A stretch of DNA of 64,000 nt from Streptomyces ambofaciens ATCC 23877 (lineage in GTDB: Bacteria > Actinomycetota > Actinomycetes > Streptomycetales > Streptomycetaceae): assembly GCF_001267885.1 (NCBI RefSeq), contig NZ_CP012382.1:558001-622000 (forward strand), in the 5' to 3' direction. Each line of letters opens with the position of its first letter. Position 1 is the stretch's first letter. The translations under genes and the position numbers were made by a program. The notes below the pieces were generated by a model. That model did not search any database and was not told the DNA's origin. It saw only the letters and a program-made list of their open reading frames with translations. Positions 25,668-34,923 of the stretch are shown in pieces.

Positions 25668-26326
25668 GCCGCCCCTCCATCAGCGGGAGTCGAGACGTCT
25701 CCGGTCAAGAGAGGAGTAATCCGCATGGTCCGAACTGCTTCGTCAGCCAACTCGGTGATCTGTTCTGTGAGAGCGATCTTCTCCCAGGTCACCGTGACAA
25801 CGATGAGACTCTCCATGCCGGGAGGGAAGACGGCGTACTTGATGAACTCGGTCAGCTTGCGACCGAAGCCGAGTATCCGCTTGATCTTGAGCGTTGCCTG
25901 GATACGCACCGCAGGTCCCGCGGCCAACTCGAGGTGAGCGATCTGGGGTGTACCCGTGACCTCCGCGTTACCCCACTGCAGAAGCAGCGGGACGACCTCT
26001 CCCCGGTCGGGCCGAGGCACGCCCTCATCGCCGTACGAGTCGACCATGAGGTTTGCGAGGGCCTCCCCCGCCTCCGAGTAGTACGCCGCCGCGAGTGTGG
26101 GCGTGCCGTCGTTGAGGTCCACGGCCCGCTCGACCATGTCGTCGAAGACCGCGCTCTTCTCGATCTGGAGGCCGAGTGGATTGAGCCGGTTCACGACCTC
26201 CGTTGCCAGTTCCTTGGCCTCGGCCTTGGTCCCGTCGCGCAGCGTGAGATCGATCCACCCCGGCTGGAACTCGAAGGTGCACTCGAAGGTCTCATCCAGC
26301 GGAGCTGGATCGTCCGGTGTGGTCAT
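25664..26326 (-). CDS. Hypothetical protein, unrecognised
   Basis: 220 residues, no signal peptide or clear membrane helix. Hydrophobic strands (AHLELAAGPAVRIQATLKI, MESLIVVTVTWEKIAL) suggest a mixed alpha/beta fold, and TEQITELADEAVRTMRIT is a helical end. ATG 26326 is favoured by AAAGG upstream; ATG 26341 is the alternative. It was the first gene of a coupled pair whose second member survives only as a stub. Confidence 0.6.
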   Translation of the reverse strand: MTTPDDPAPLDETFECTFEFQPGWIDLTLRDGTKAEAKELATEVVNRLNPLGLQIEKSAVFDDMVERAVDLNDGTPTLAAAYYSEAGEALANLMVDSYGDEGVPRPDRGEVVPLLLQWGNAEVTGTPQIAHLELAAGPAVRIQATLKIKRILGFGRKLTEFIKYAVFPPGMESLIVVTVTWEKIALTEQITELADEAVRTMRITPLLTGDVSTPADGGAA

Positions 26327-26419
26327 GCTCGGACCTTTCATCAGGGTGCGGACGGCCTTCAGCCGATTCAGACCGTTCTATAGAGTTCCGTCCAGACTCA
26401 GACCGCCCAGCGTAATACC

Positions 26420-26985
26420 GGCTCCGAACCGGGTCCTTCCTCGGTGACGAGGGGGTCTGCCAGGTTGTCGATCTTTCGGTGTACTTGTCTCCGTGCTTTA
26501 CCTCTGAGCAGAAGATGGCGCGTCGGCCATGGAGGGCGTGCCATGAGAAGCCGAGCGGTGCTGCGTCGGCATAGTCGCCCAGGAGTCTCATCAGGACGTC
26601 CAGCAGAACGGACTTGCCGATTGTGCCGGAGTCGAAGAGGAGCGGCGGGACCTGTCCGCCGACGTCTCCGGTGACGGAGTAGCCGAGCAGCAGTTGGAAG
26701 TCGCTGACCATGTGCTGGGCTTCGGCGTCTTCGCCGAAGGCGTCTGCCAGGAAGCGTTCCCAGCGTGGAGTCGGCATGGTTCGTGGGTCCGATGGTGGTG
26801 GACCGTGAGTGGAAGTCCTTGGCGGGTCCGGTGCTTTCACCAGGCCGGTGCGCAGGTCGACCATGCCGTCGGGGGTGCACAGCGCGTAAGGGTCGGCGTC
26901 CAGGAGGGCGGCGTTGATGACCATGCCGGGGGCAGATGTGGCCTGCGTCAGCATGGCGTTGATGCCGGTGGTGGACAGCGCCAGC
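26420..26985 (-). pseudogene. P4-type DNA primase/helicase remnant
   Basis: Family signatures appear in scattered frames: INAMLTQATSAPGM, DADPYALCTPDGMVDLRTG, PRWERFLADAFGEDAEAQ, LLLGYSVTGDVGGQ and SVLLDVLMRLLGDYADAAP. Around 26770-26800 the frame slips twice. The Walker A that should read GSGKNGKS is DSGTIGKS. These are parts of the phage/plasmid primase (D5/P4 type) used by actinobacterial integrative elements, now dead, which marks this as a former mobile island. Confidence 0.75.
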
Positions 26986-26994
26986 TGACGGTGG

Positions 26995-27173
26995 TGGGCC
27001 TCGGCACGCCGACCATCGGCCTGATGCCGGCGATGACGGGGTTCCACGTGGTGGACGTCAAGCAGCCGGAATGGGTGAGCGGCGTGATGTCGCGGTACTT
27101 CCTGCCGTGGTCGGCCTCCCCGCGGGACCCGCCCCCGGTCGACAGCTCCCACGGAAGGCTCTCCGAGGAGTAG
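26995..27173 (+). other. Possible coding fragment of unknown origin
   Basis: The plus-strand frame reads GTPTIGLMPAMTGFHVVDVK and PEWVSGVMSRYFLPW before a stop at 27171-27173. Its composition looks protein-like, but no start and no family were found. Probably the tail of a gene lost during decay of the neighbouring island. Confidence 0.3.
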
Positions 27174-27221
27174 GGCGGCCTCCGCGGGAGCCGACGGGAC
27201 TTCGCGGCCTGCGAAGGGGGG

Positions 27222-27656
27222 CTACCGGGCAGCGGCGTCCTCCACCGTCCCGTGCACCTTCAGGACGGCGTCGACTCCGGTGAGCTCCAGGACCCGCCGC
27301 AGCTGGGGTGTCGGCGCGGCCACGCGCAGATCAGTGGCCAGGTGGGTGTGGATCAGCAGGTTGAGGAGCGTCGAGTCCGCGAACGCGATCCCGGAAGCGT
27401 CCACGACCACCTTCTCGTGCTTCGCCGCCGCCACCCCCATCGCCTCCGCCAGCGGCGTGATGGAGTGCATGTCGTAGGAGCCGCTCGCGACGACGACCCA
27501 CGCGTCGTGCCACGCGTACTGCACCACCGCTGAACCGTCCGGAACGCGCACGCCGGCCGGGACCGCCGACGCCCCGCTCTCGTCGCCGGCGTCGAGCACG
27601 CTCCCGCTTGCCGCGACCTCTGCTTCGGCCTCTGTCTCGGCCCCGTCGATAGACAC
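27222..27656 (-). CDS. STAS-domain anti-sigma-factor antagonist
   Basis: 144 residues: an acidic Ala/Glu-rich N-terminal 45 residues, then a STAS domain with GIAFADSTLLNLL (about 93-105), where the Ser of DST is the conserved phosphorylation site. In partner switching the unphosphorylated form binds an HATPase-type anti-sigma kinase and frees its sigma factor; SpoIIE phosphatases reactivate it. SpoIIE and HATPase proteins occur in this window (30274, 50388, 55484) but are not adjacent. The start is a GTG at 27656. Confidence 0.85.
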   Translation of the reverse strand: MSIDGAETEAEAEVAASGSVLDAGDESGASAVPAGVRVPDGSAVVQYAWHDAWVVVASGSYDMHSITPLAEAMGVAAAKHEKVVVDASGIAFADSTLLNLLIHTHLATDLRVAAPTPQLRRVLELTGVDAVLKVHGTVEDAAAR

Positions 27657-27753
27657 CCTCGGGTCCCTCCTGTGACTCTCCCGTGGGGGATCGCGTCATC
27701 TGTTACGCGAAAAGTATGTCACGTATTCTGCATCCGACAAAGGTGGTCCTACA

Positions 27754-28122
27754 ATGCTGTGCATGGTTGGAGTACCTGAGTCGCACAGCGGATGGACGTT
27801 CGTCACCAACCACGCACGTGTACTGGCGGTCATCGCCGACAACCCGAACGTCCGGATCCGCGACATCGCCGCCCACTGCCGGCTCACCGAGCGCGCCGTC
27901 CAGCGGATCATCTCCGATCTGGAGCAGGACGGTTACCTCTCCCACACCCGCGACGGGCGCACCAACACGTACCGCATAGACCCGAACAAGGTCCTGCGCC
28001 ACCCGGCGGAGGCGGGCCTCACCGTGGCCTCCCTGTTGTCCCTGCTCGTCCAGGACGAGACCGACCGCATCGCGACCCAGCCGGGCCCGCAGTCCCTGAT
28101 GGACGCCGGTAGCGCGCGTTAG
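27754..28122 (+). CDS. Winged helix-turn-helix transcriptional regulator
   Basis: 122 residues. A MarR/ArsR-like winged helix covers about 18-80: ARVLAVIADNPNVRIRDIAA, HCRLTERAVQRIISDLEQDG and the wing YLSHTRDGRTNTYRID. No cysteine metal site is evident. It is divergent from the STAS gene. The start could also be the second ATG, three codons on. Confidence 0.8.
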   Translation: MLCMVGVPESHSGWTFVTNHARVLAVIADNPNVRIRDIAAHCRLTERAVQRIISDLEQDGYLSHTRDGRTNTYRIDPNKVLRHPAEAGLTVASLLSLLVQDETDRIATQPGPQSLMDAGSAR

Positions 28123-28156
28123 CGGGCTGTCCGGCCGGAATCTCGCCGGGCAGGCC

Positions 28157-28624
28157 CTACGCCTCGTCGCCGGGCGGGCCGTCGAGGACCTCCGTGGGCA
28201 TCGGCTGCGCCGAGGAGACGAAGAGACAGAACGGGTGTCCCGAGGGATCCGCGAGGACGTACAGCGGCTCCTCCGGATCGTCGAAGCGGTCGAGCAGGAG
28301 TTCCGCCCCCAGCGACTCGGCCCTCAGACGCTGGCGCGTCAGCGCCGCGGTGTCGGGCACGGTGAGATCGAGGTGCGCCTGCATCGGAAGGTCGTGCGAC
28401 GGCCATGTCGTGCGCGGCAGACGGTCCACGAGCTGGAAGGCGAGGCGGTTCGCTCCGCCGGGCGTGCGCAGTACGAGCCAGTCAGGCTCCTCCGGCGCAC
28501 CGTCGGCCGGGGGCTCGTCCCCCGGCCGGTACGTCAGACCGAGCAGGTTCCTGTAGAACTCGGCCAGTTGCCGGGGGTCGGTGGTGTCCAGCACGGTCTG
28601 CAGCAGTCGGGGGTAGTCGCCCAT
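28157..28624 (-). CDS. VOC/glyoxalase-like protein
   Basis: 155 residues with two VOC half-domains: LLQTVLDTTDPRQLAEFYRN at the start and AHLDLTVPDTAAL at mid-length, ending DPSGHPFCLFV. Metal ligands are not all obvious. These proteins act as small dioxygenase-like, glyoxalase or drug-binding proteins; the substrate is unknown. Confidence 0.82.
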   Translation of the reverse strand: MGDYPRLLQTVLDTTDPRQLAEFYRNLLGLTYRPGDEPPADGAPEEPDWLVLRTPGGANRLAFQLVDRLPRTTWPSHDLPMQAHLDLTVPDTAALTRQRLRAESLGAELLLDRFDDPEEPLYVLADPSGHPFCLFVSSAQPMPTEVLDGPPGDEA

Positions 28625-28858
28625 GGATCCTCCGCAAGTAGCCGGTGTCGTCCGCTCCCCTGCCGGTTCCCCTCCCCAGGCGTTGCCCACACGGCCGAAC
28701 CGTCGAGCTTCCGGGGAGGGCGCGCCCGCAGGGCGGAGGCCGACTGCCCGCGACGCCGCCGGACCCCCGCAGAAGCCCTCTCCGGTCCTCGCGGCCGCCT
28801 CACGATGCCCGCGGGTCGGGGGCGGGGCCTCGCCGGGTCCGGGCCTAGGATCGGCGGC

Positions 28859-29095
28859 GTGGACATTCCTCACGACCTGATCGTTCTTGAACGGGCGGCG
28901 GAAGAGCAGCGTGCCCGGCTCGCCGGACTCGAAGGCGAGGAGTTCGACGCGCAGCACCGGGCCTGGCGGGAGGCCGTCCAAGCCGCGCAGGCCGCGTTCG
29001 CCGACCACGCCACGGTCAGCGGCCAGACGACGGAAGGAGTCGAGAGGGCGGTCAAGCGCGCCGTCCGGCAGTCGGAGGAGGACCCGGCCGAATAG
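28859..29095 (+). CDS. Small conserved hypothetical protein
   Basis: 78 residues from GTG 28859 (DIPHDLIVLERAAEEQRARL). Highly charged and almost entirely helical, probably a coiled coil, with no Cys or membrane segment. Typical of small Streptomyces orphan proteins; function unknown. Confidence 0.6.
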   Translation: MDIPHDLIVLERAAEEQRARLAGLEGEEFDAQHRAWREAVQAAQAAFADHATVSGQTTEGVERAVKRAVRQSEEDPAE

Positions 29096-29407
29096 GACGG
29101 CGGGCCGTCGGCACTCGCCTCGATCCGCGCGGTGGCCCGCCGGGGTGCGTCGCCGCACCCGGCGACCCGGCCGGCCCGGCCCACACCCCACACCTGCACC
29201 CGCACCCGCACCCGCACCCGCACCCGCACCCGGTGCACTGCCCCACCGCTTTCCGCGTCGCCAGGCAGCCGCCTCATCACTCATGACGAACTTGTGCAGT
29301 TCTGCGGTCGGCATCATGGAAGCCAGACGAGGCCAGACATCTCGACCCGTCCAACCCGTCGGCTCCGTGATAACACCAAGTGATCCAACTTGGAAAGGCC
29401 ACGACTC
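29096..29407. repeat. Intergenic with hexanucleotide repeat
   Basis: 312 bp. GCACCC is repeated six times without error at 29196-29231. GGTGC follows and could fold back on the last unit. The promoter for the YceI gene must lie in the right part; the GAAAGG ribosome-binding site is at about 29393-29398. Confidence 0.6.
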
Positions 29408-30061
29408 ATGGGTATCTTCAGCCGCCGCCAGACCTCCGTGATCGACCCGCCGTCGGCTGTCGACTCCGACCATCCCCTCGTGCAGACCGCGGCGGCCGAC
29501 GCCACACTCGACCCGGCACTTCGGGCGCTGACCGGGCACTGGACCATCGACCGCCCGCACAGCCGGATCGGGTTCTCCGTGCGGCACGCCATGGTCACGA
29601 CCGTCCGCGGGGCCTTCGCCGACTACGACAGCTCGCTCTACTTCGACGGGGCCCGGCCGTCCCAGTCCCGGGCGGAACTGGTCATCCGAGTCGCCAGCGT
29701 CGACACGGGCGTGGAGCAACGCGACGGTCACCTCGTGGGCCGGGACTTCTTCGACGCGCGCCGCTATCCGGAGATGACGTTCCGCAGCACCGCCACGGTC
29801 CACGAGGCCGGGGAGACCTTCCGCATGACGGGGGACCTCACGATCCGGGACACGACCGGGCCCGTGGAGATCCAGTTGGACTACCTCGGCTCCGTCATGG
29901 ATCCGTTCGGCTACGAGCGCGCGGGCTTCGACGGCACCACGACCATCGACCGCAGGGACTGGGGACTCGTCTACAACCAGCGGCTCAAAGCGGGCGGCAG
30001 CATGGTGAGCGAGAAGGTCCGGCTCCAGTTCGACATCTCCGCGATCCGGGCCACCGCGTAG
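29408..30061 (+). CDS. YceI-family lipid-binding protein
   Basis: 217 residues. The YceI domain covers about 42-215: TGHWTIDRPHSRIGFSVRHA, VRGAFADYDSSLYFDG, RDFFDARRYPEMTFRSTA and a RRDWGLVYN motif. YceI proteins form a lipocalin-like barrel that binds isoprenoid-type lipids. There is no signal peptide, so it is cytosolic as in other actinomycetes. The stop is TAG, and the same frame stays open behind it to 30229. Confidence 0.85.
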   Translation: MGIFSRRQTSVIDPPSAVDSDHPLVQTAAADATLDPALRALTGHWTIDRPHSRIGFSVRHAMVTTVRGAFADYDSSLYFDGARPSQSRAELVIRVASVDTGVEQRDGHLVGRDFFDARRYPEMTFRSTATVHEAGETFRMTGDLTIRDTTGPVEIQLDYLGSVMDPFGYERAGFDGTTTIDRRDWGLVYNQRLKAGGSMVSEKVRLQFDISAIRATA

Positions 30062-30229
30062 GGTCCCCGGGACCCTCGACCGCCGTGTGCCGAGGGCGGG
30101 CCACGCGGGCCCGGCGGCACGGGCGAACCCGGAGACACCGGCCTCTACCGCCGCCTCGAGGCGGTGTACCGGGACGTGCGCGACCGGACCGACGCCCTGT
30201 ACCGCCGCACGCACGACATCTTCGGCTGA
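30062..30229 (+). other. In-frame coding-like stretch behind YceI
   Basis: After the TAG of the YceI gene the same frame continues without interruption and near its end encodes GLYRRLEAVYRDVRDRTDAL, then YRRTHDIFG and a TGA. The helix looks protein-like, but no ATG, GTG or TTG start is available in the frame. It may be a decayed C-terminal extension, a readthrough product, or chance. Confidence 0.3.
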
Positions 30230-30273
30230 GAGCGCGGGGGCGGCAGACCATCGGACAGTGTTAGAAATGGTGT

Positions 30274-33039
30274 ATGTCTGGGCGTACTGCTCGATCCGTT
30301 CGCGCAGGTCGACCGCCCGTCGACCTGGCCGGTGGCGGAAGGAGTCCGCGCCACTGGTGGGGGCTGCGCGGACGCAGTGTCGCCGGGCAGGTCCTGTTCC
30401 TCCAGGTCGTGGTCGCCGTGCTGCTGATCGTGGCGGCAGCCGTCGGAGTCACCGTCCAGACGCGCAGCGACACGGAGCACGACGCGCAGGAGCGGTCGCG
30501 GGCCGTCGCGGTGGCCCTCGCCCGGTCACCGGGTTTCGTCACGGCGTTGCGGTCGGACGATCCGACCGCCGCGCTGCAGCCGTACGTGGCCGCGGCCCAC
30601 GAAGGCACCGGGGTGGACTTCATCGCCGTGATGGAGACGGACGGCACCCGTTACGCCGACACCGATCCGCGGCTGATCGGTGAGCGGGCGGAGGACGTCG
30701 GGCGGGCGGCGCGGGGCGAGGCGTACACCGAGATCTACGAGGGCGATCCGTCGGACGCGGCCCGGGCCGTCGTCCCGGTCACGGACGGCCGGGGCGTCGT
30801 CGTGGGGCTCGTCGCCGCGGGGGTGACCCTGGGGACGGTCGGGCAGGCGCTGGCGGGCCAGATTCCGCTGATCCTCGTCTCGGGAGGTGTCGCGCTGGTG
30901 CTCGCCGTCGGCAGCGCCGCCCTGGTCAGCCGACGACTGAGACGGCAGACACGGGGCATCGGGCCGACCGAGATGACCCGGATGTACGAGCACCACGACG
31001 CCGTGCTGCACGCCGTCCGCGAGGGCGTCCTCATCGTGAGCGACGACGGTCACCTGGTGCTGGCCAACGACGAGGCGCGGCGCCTGCTGGAACTGCCGGA
31101 GGACTGCGACGGGCGGCACATCACCGGGCTGGGCCTGGACTCCGCCATCGTGGAGCTGCTCTCCTCCGAGCGCTCCGTGACGGACGAGGTGCACCTGGCC
31201 GGTGACCGGCTGGTGGCCGTCAACACCAGGCGCACCGCCCCGTACGGCGGCCCCTCGGGCAAGGTGGCGACCCTCCGCGACACCACGGAGCTGCGTTCGC
31301 TGGCCGGCACGGCCGAGGTGGCACGCGAGCGGCTGAAGCTGCTCCACGAGGCGGGGATGCGCGTCGGGACGACCCTGAACGTCACCCGCACGGCCGAGGA
31401 GCTGGCGGATGTGGCCGTTCCGCGGTTCGCCGACTTCGCCACCGTGGAGCTCCTGGACGCCGTGATGCGCGGTGACGAGCCCTCCGGCGCGTCCACGGAG
31501 CTGCGGCGGGCGGCCCTGCGCGGCGTCCGGGAGGACCACCCGTTCCACCCGGTCGGCAGCACGGTCGCACCCTTCGCCGCCCCGGGCGCGCCCTCGGCGC
31601 CGGGCCGGGCCGACGGCCACGCGGTGCTGGAGGCCGACCTGACGGCAGCCCACGGCCGGCAGGCCCTCGACCCGGCCGGCGCGGAGCAGGTCCTCGCGTA
31701 CGGCATCCGCTCGCTCATCTCGGTGCCGCTGCAGGCGCGCGGCATTCCGCTGGGCCTGGCACGTTTCTGGCGTGCGGACGGTTCGGGCCCCTTCGACGGG
31801 GACGACGTCACGTTCGCCGAGGAGCTGGCCGCCCGCGCCGCCGTCGCCATCGACAACGCCCGTCGCTTCACGCGCGAGCACACGATGGCGGAGGTTCTCC
31901 AGCGCAGCCTGCTGCCGCACGTGCTGCCCCACCAGAGCGCCGTCGACGTCGCCTACCGCTATCTGTCCGCCCAGGCCCGGGTCGGGGGCGACTGGTTCGA
32001 CGTCATCCCGCTGCCCGGCGCCCGGGTCGCCCTCGTCGTGGGCGACGTGGTCGGGCACGGGATGCACGCCGCGGCCACGATGGGCCGGCTGCGCACCGCC
32101 GTGCACAACTTCTCGACCCTCGACCTGCCTCCGGACGAGCTCCTCACCCATCTCGACGAGCTGGTCAGCGGCCTCGACCAGGAGGACCCCGACGGCCGGG
32201 GCGGAGAGGGGATCACGGGCGCCACCTGCCTGTACGCGGTCTACGACCCGGTCTCGGGCCTGTGCAGCATGGCGCGCGCGGGGCACCTCGCCCCCGCCCT
32301 GGTCCATCCGCACGGCGCCGTGGAGTTCCCCGACGTCCCCGTCGCGCCTCCGCTGGGCCTGGGCGGTCTCCCCTTCGAGACCGCCGAGCTGCACCTGGCC
32401 GAGGGCACCGGCATCGTCCTCTACACCGACGGCCTGGTCGAGCAGCGCGACCGCGACATCGACGCGGGTCTGGAGATGCTGCGCAGTACGCTCGCCGACT
32501 CCTCGGGCGCCTCTCCGGAGGAGACCTGCGAGGCGGTGTTCGACCGCATGCTGCCCGCACACCGACGCGACGACGTCGCACTGCTCGTCGCCCGTACCAG
32601 GCGCCTGGACAGCTCCCGCGTCGCGGACTGGGACGTCCCCCGCGACCCCGCCGCCGTCGGCACCGTCCGCACCGCGTGCAGTCGTCAACTGGCCGCCTGG
32701 GGTCTGGACGAGATGGCGTTCGCCACCGAACTGGTGCTCAGCGAACTGATCACGAACGCCATCCGGTACGGGTCCGAGCCGATCCACGTGCGGTTGCTGT
32801 ACGAGCGCACGCTCATCTGCGAGGTGTCCGACGGGAGCAGCACCTCCCCGCATCTGCGGCAGGCGGCCATCACCGACGAGGGCGGCAGGGGCCTCTTCCT
32901 GGTCGCACAGCTCGCCCGGCGCTGGGGAACGCGCTACACCCCCGCGGGGAAGGTCGTCTGGACGGAGCAGTCCCTCGCCGACGGGCGGGTTCCCGACCTG
33001 GCGCTGCTCGCGGCGCTGGACGAACCGATCGAGCCGTGA
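30274..33039 (+). CDS. Membrane-sensor SpoIIE phosphatase with HATPase domain
   Basis: 921 residues. First membrane helix about 38-62, an extracellular single-Cache-like sensor about 65-190 (FIAVMETDGTRYADTDPRLIG, the CitA/DcuS pattern), second helix about 192-222, PAS about 243-345 (GVLIVSDDGHLVLANDEARR), GAF about 355-530, SpoIIE phosphatase about 555-775 (VGGDWFDVIPLPG, VGDVVGHGMHAAA, YTDGLVEQRD) and a C-terminal HATPase (ELVLSELITNAIRYG, DEGGRGLFLVAQ). It can both dephosphorylate a STAS antagonist and act as a switch kinase. A signal outside the cell is presumably relayed to a sigma factor. Confidence 0.9.
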   Translation: MSGRTARSVRAGRPPVDLAGGGRSPRHWWGLRGRSVAGQVLFLQVVVAVLLIVAAAVGVTVQTRSDTEHDAQERSRAVAVALARSPGFVTALRSDDPTAALQPYVAAAHEGTGVDFIAVMETDGTRYADTDPRLIGERAEDVGRAARGEAYTEIYEGDPSDAARAVVPVTDGRGVVVGLVAAGVTLGTVGQALAGQIPLILVSGGVALVLAVGSAALVSRRLRRQTRGIGPTEMTRMYEHHDAVLHAVREGVLIVSDDGHLVLANDEARRLLELPEDCDGRHITGLGLDSAIVELLSSERSVTDEVHLAGDRLVAVNTRRTAPYGGPSGKVATLRDTTELRSLAGTAEVARERLKLLHEAGMRVGTTLNVTRTAEELADVAVPRFADFATVELLDAVMRGDEPSGASTELRRAALRGVREDHPFHPVGSTVAPFAAPGAPSAPGRADGHAVLEADLTAAHGRQALDPAGAEQVLAYGIRSLISVPLQARGIPLGLARFWRADGSGPFDGDDVTFAEELAARAAVAIDNARRFTREHTMAEVLQRSLLPHVLPHQSAVDVAYRYLSAQARVGGDWFDVIPLPGARVALVVGDVVGHGMHAAATMGRLRTAVHNFSTLDLPPDELLTHLDELVSGLDQEDPDGRGGEGITGATCLYAVYDPVSGLCSMARAGHLAPALVHPHGAVEFPDVPVAPPLGLGGLPFETAELHLAEGTGIVLYTDGLVEQRDRDIDAGLEMLRSTLADSSGASPEETCEAVFDRMLPAHRRDDVALLVARTRRLDSSRVADWDVPRDPAAVGTVRTACSRQLAAWGLDEMAFATELVLSELITNAIRYGSEPIHVRLLYERTLICEVSDGSSTSPHLRQAAITDEGGRGLFLVAQLARRWGTRYTPAGKVVWTEQSLADGRVPDLALLAALDEPIEP

Positions 33040-33114
33040 CGGCGGCTCCCGGGCGGGTGCGCCGACGGCCCTTTCCGGCCGCGGCCCTCCCCTCGTCCCG
33101 CCGAGGCCGGGGCG

Positions 33115-34179
33115 TCACGCCCCTCCGGTGGTGGGCGCCGGCATGGCCAGGTGGGCGAGGTCCCCGGGAGGTGGGGTGCTCACCGGCCACAACGGAGCGG
33201 GCGTGCCGTCGGCGACCGCGGCCGGGGCATCGGTCAGACGCATGCGTTCCCGTAGCCGGCCGTAGAAGTCCACGGGCCCGAGCCGCACCGCGCGCAGCCG
33301 GCGGGGAGCCGCGTAGACGCCGAGCCAGTCCCCCGGGTCGAGGACGCCCCGCAGCTGCCCGTCGATGCTGACGGCGGCCTGCCCGGACCGTTCCAGGATC
33401 CGCAGGCCGATCGGTTCGTCCGGTGCGGCGACCACCGAGCGGTCGAACGTCATGTGCGGGGCGACGGGCGTGAAGACGAGCGCTTCCGCCCGGGGCGAGA
33501 CGACGGGCCCGCCCGCGGCGAAGCTGTAGGCGGTGGATCCCGTCGGGGTGGCCACCACCAGGGCGTCGGCGGAGTACGAAGCCAGCAGGCGGCCGGAGAC
33601 GTAGACGCCGACGGAGATCTGCCGGTCCCGCGACAGCTTTTCGAGCACCACGTCGTTCAGGGCGGACACGTTGAGCGCGATGCCCCACTCGTCGCCGCTC
33701 TCGCAGTCGGTGCGGACCCGGGGCGGAGGCAGCAACGGGCCTCGCCCGTAGCGCAGCAGCGCCTCCATGGCCTCGGGCACCTCCAGACGGCGGGACGCGC
33801 GCAGGGTGAGCAGCATGCGGCTTTCCGGGTCGACGCCGCCGTCCCGGACGGCATCGAGGGCGGAGCGCACCGCCGGTGCCGGGATCTCGGTCAGGAACCC
33901 GACCCGTCCCAGGTCGACGCCGAGGATCAGGGCGTCGTTCTCGGCCGCCAGCCGGGCGCCGCGCAGGAAGGTGCCGTCACCGCCCAGGGTCACGACGAGG
34001 TCCGGGTTCCCCGCCGCCTCCACCTCCTCGCGCGCGCTGTGCCGGCCGTCGTCGCTCCACACGTCGATGTCGGTGCACCCCACGCCGTTCTCGCCGCACC
34101 AGTCCCGGACGTCCCGCGCGGCCGCCGCGGCGCCCTCGCGACCACCGTGCACCACGAGTCCGACCCGCCCGATCGCCAC
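33115..34179 (-). CDS. nadK: NAD kinase
   Basis: 354 residues. The family signature LVVTLGGDGTFLRGAR is at about 60-75 (GGDG binds ATP phosphates), then ILGVDLGRVGFLTEI, NDVV and TPTGSTAYSFAAGGPVV near 200-216. It makes NADP from NAD and ATP in the cytosol. GTG 34179 follows AGGGAGACGG; longer starts add an unrelated Pro/Arg stretch. It is probably a second copy, since a housekeeping nadK is expected elsewhere with recN. Confidence 0.87.
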   Translation of the reverse strand: MAIGRVGLVVHGGREGAAAAARDVRDWCGENGVGCTDIDVWSDDGRHSAREEVEAAGNPDLVVTLGGDGTFLRGARLAAENDALILGVDLGRVGFLTEIPAPAVRSALDAVRDGGVDPESRMLLTLRASRRLEVPEAMEALLRYGRGPLLPPPRVRTDCESGDEWGIALNVSALNDVVLEKLSRDRQISVGVYVSGRLLASYSADALVVATPTGSTAYSFAAGGPVVSPRAEALVFTPVAPHMTFDRSVVAAPDEPIGLRILERSGQAAVSIDGQLRGVLDPGDWLGVYAAPRRLRAVRLGPVDFYGRLRERMRLTDAPAAVADGTPAPLWPVSTPPPGDLAHLAMPAPTTGGA

Positions 34180-34446
34180 ATCCGTCTCCCTGCCCGTTCC
34201 GCAAAAGGTGCCCGGGGGTGCTCTGTTCGCCGAGACCGTCGGTTCCGGATCCCCGGGGCCGCATCCACCGCCCCGGCATCTTCGCCGACTGTCGCGGCGG
34301 AGCGGGCCGCGACATGCCGGGGCCGGCGGAGCCGGGCCGGCGGTCCGCGGACGGTGCGGCACCGCCGGTTGCGGACACGGGTCCCGACACCGTGCGAGGG
34401 CCCCGCCGTCCGGCGGAGCCCTCGGTCCGTCTCGTGGGCCGCCGTC

Positions 34447-34923
34447 TCACCGTTCGCCGGCGAACCAGTCCTTCTGCGGGGCCTTGGCCGCGAGCGCACC
34501 GCAGTTGGAGCCGTAGTTCCAGGCCTGCAGGGTGTCGATGACCCCGCCCCACTCGACGCAGGCACCGCGCGCGAACGCGTACGCCGGTCCCGCGTACGAG
34601 CGGTACTCACCGGCGTCGTACTGGTCCTCGCTGGTGTCGACGTTGCGTACGTAGGCCACCATGTACTTCGGTGCGCCGGCGGTGTTGCGGATCGTCACCG
34701 TGCAGTTCTTGCCCGTGGACGAGTTGTAGGTGAGGTACACCGTGCCGGTGCTGCCGATCGGCATGGAGTTCACCACCTTGTACCCGGAGCCGCAGACCCC
34801 GTTGTACGCCGCGGTCGTACCGCTGGTCGCCGCGCCGGCGACGGGAGCCGTCGCCAGCAGCCCCGCCCCGATGGCCCCGACGGCGATCAGTGTCGCCCCG
34901 ACGGCTTGTGTGGAACGCTTCAT
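34447..34923 (-). CDS. sapA: Spore-associated protein A-like secreted protein
   Basis: 158 residues. Signal peptide about 1-32 (ending VAGAAT). The mature part has AAYNGVCGSGYKVVNS, TVYLTYNSSTGKNCTVTI, YAGPAYAFARGACVEWGG and NYGSNC, with four Cys likely in two disulfides. This is the pattern of Streptomyces SapA, found on the spore surface. ATG 34923 has a GAGGTG ribosome-binding site. Confidence 0.85.
   Translation of the reverse strand: MKRSTQAVGATLIAVGAIGAGLLATAPVAGAATSGTTAAYNGVCGSGYKVVNSMPIGSTGTVYLTYNSSTGKNCTVTIRNTAGAPKYMVAYVRNVDTSEDQYDAGEYRSYAGPAYAFARGACVEWGGVIDTLQAWNYGSNCGALAAKAPQKDWFAGER

Noticed and set aside
28157..30214. A 685-codon minus-strand frame ending in the VOC protein
   Set aside because: Only the last 155 codons are coding (ATG 28624 with family match); the upstream part is antisense to YceI and the small gene at 28859.
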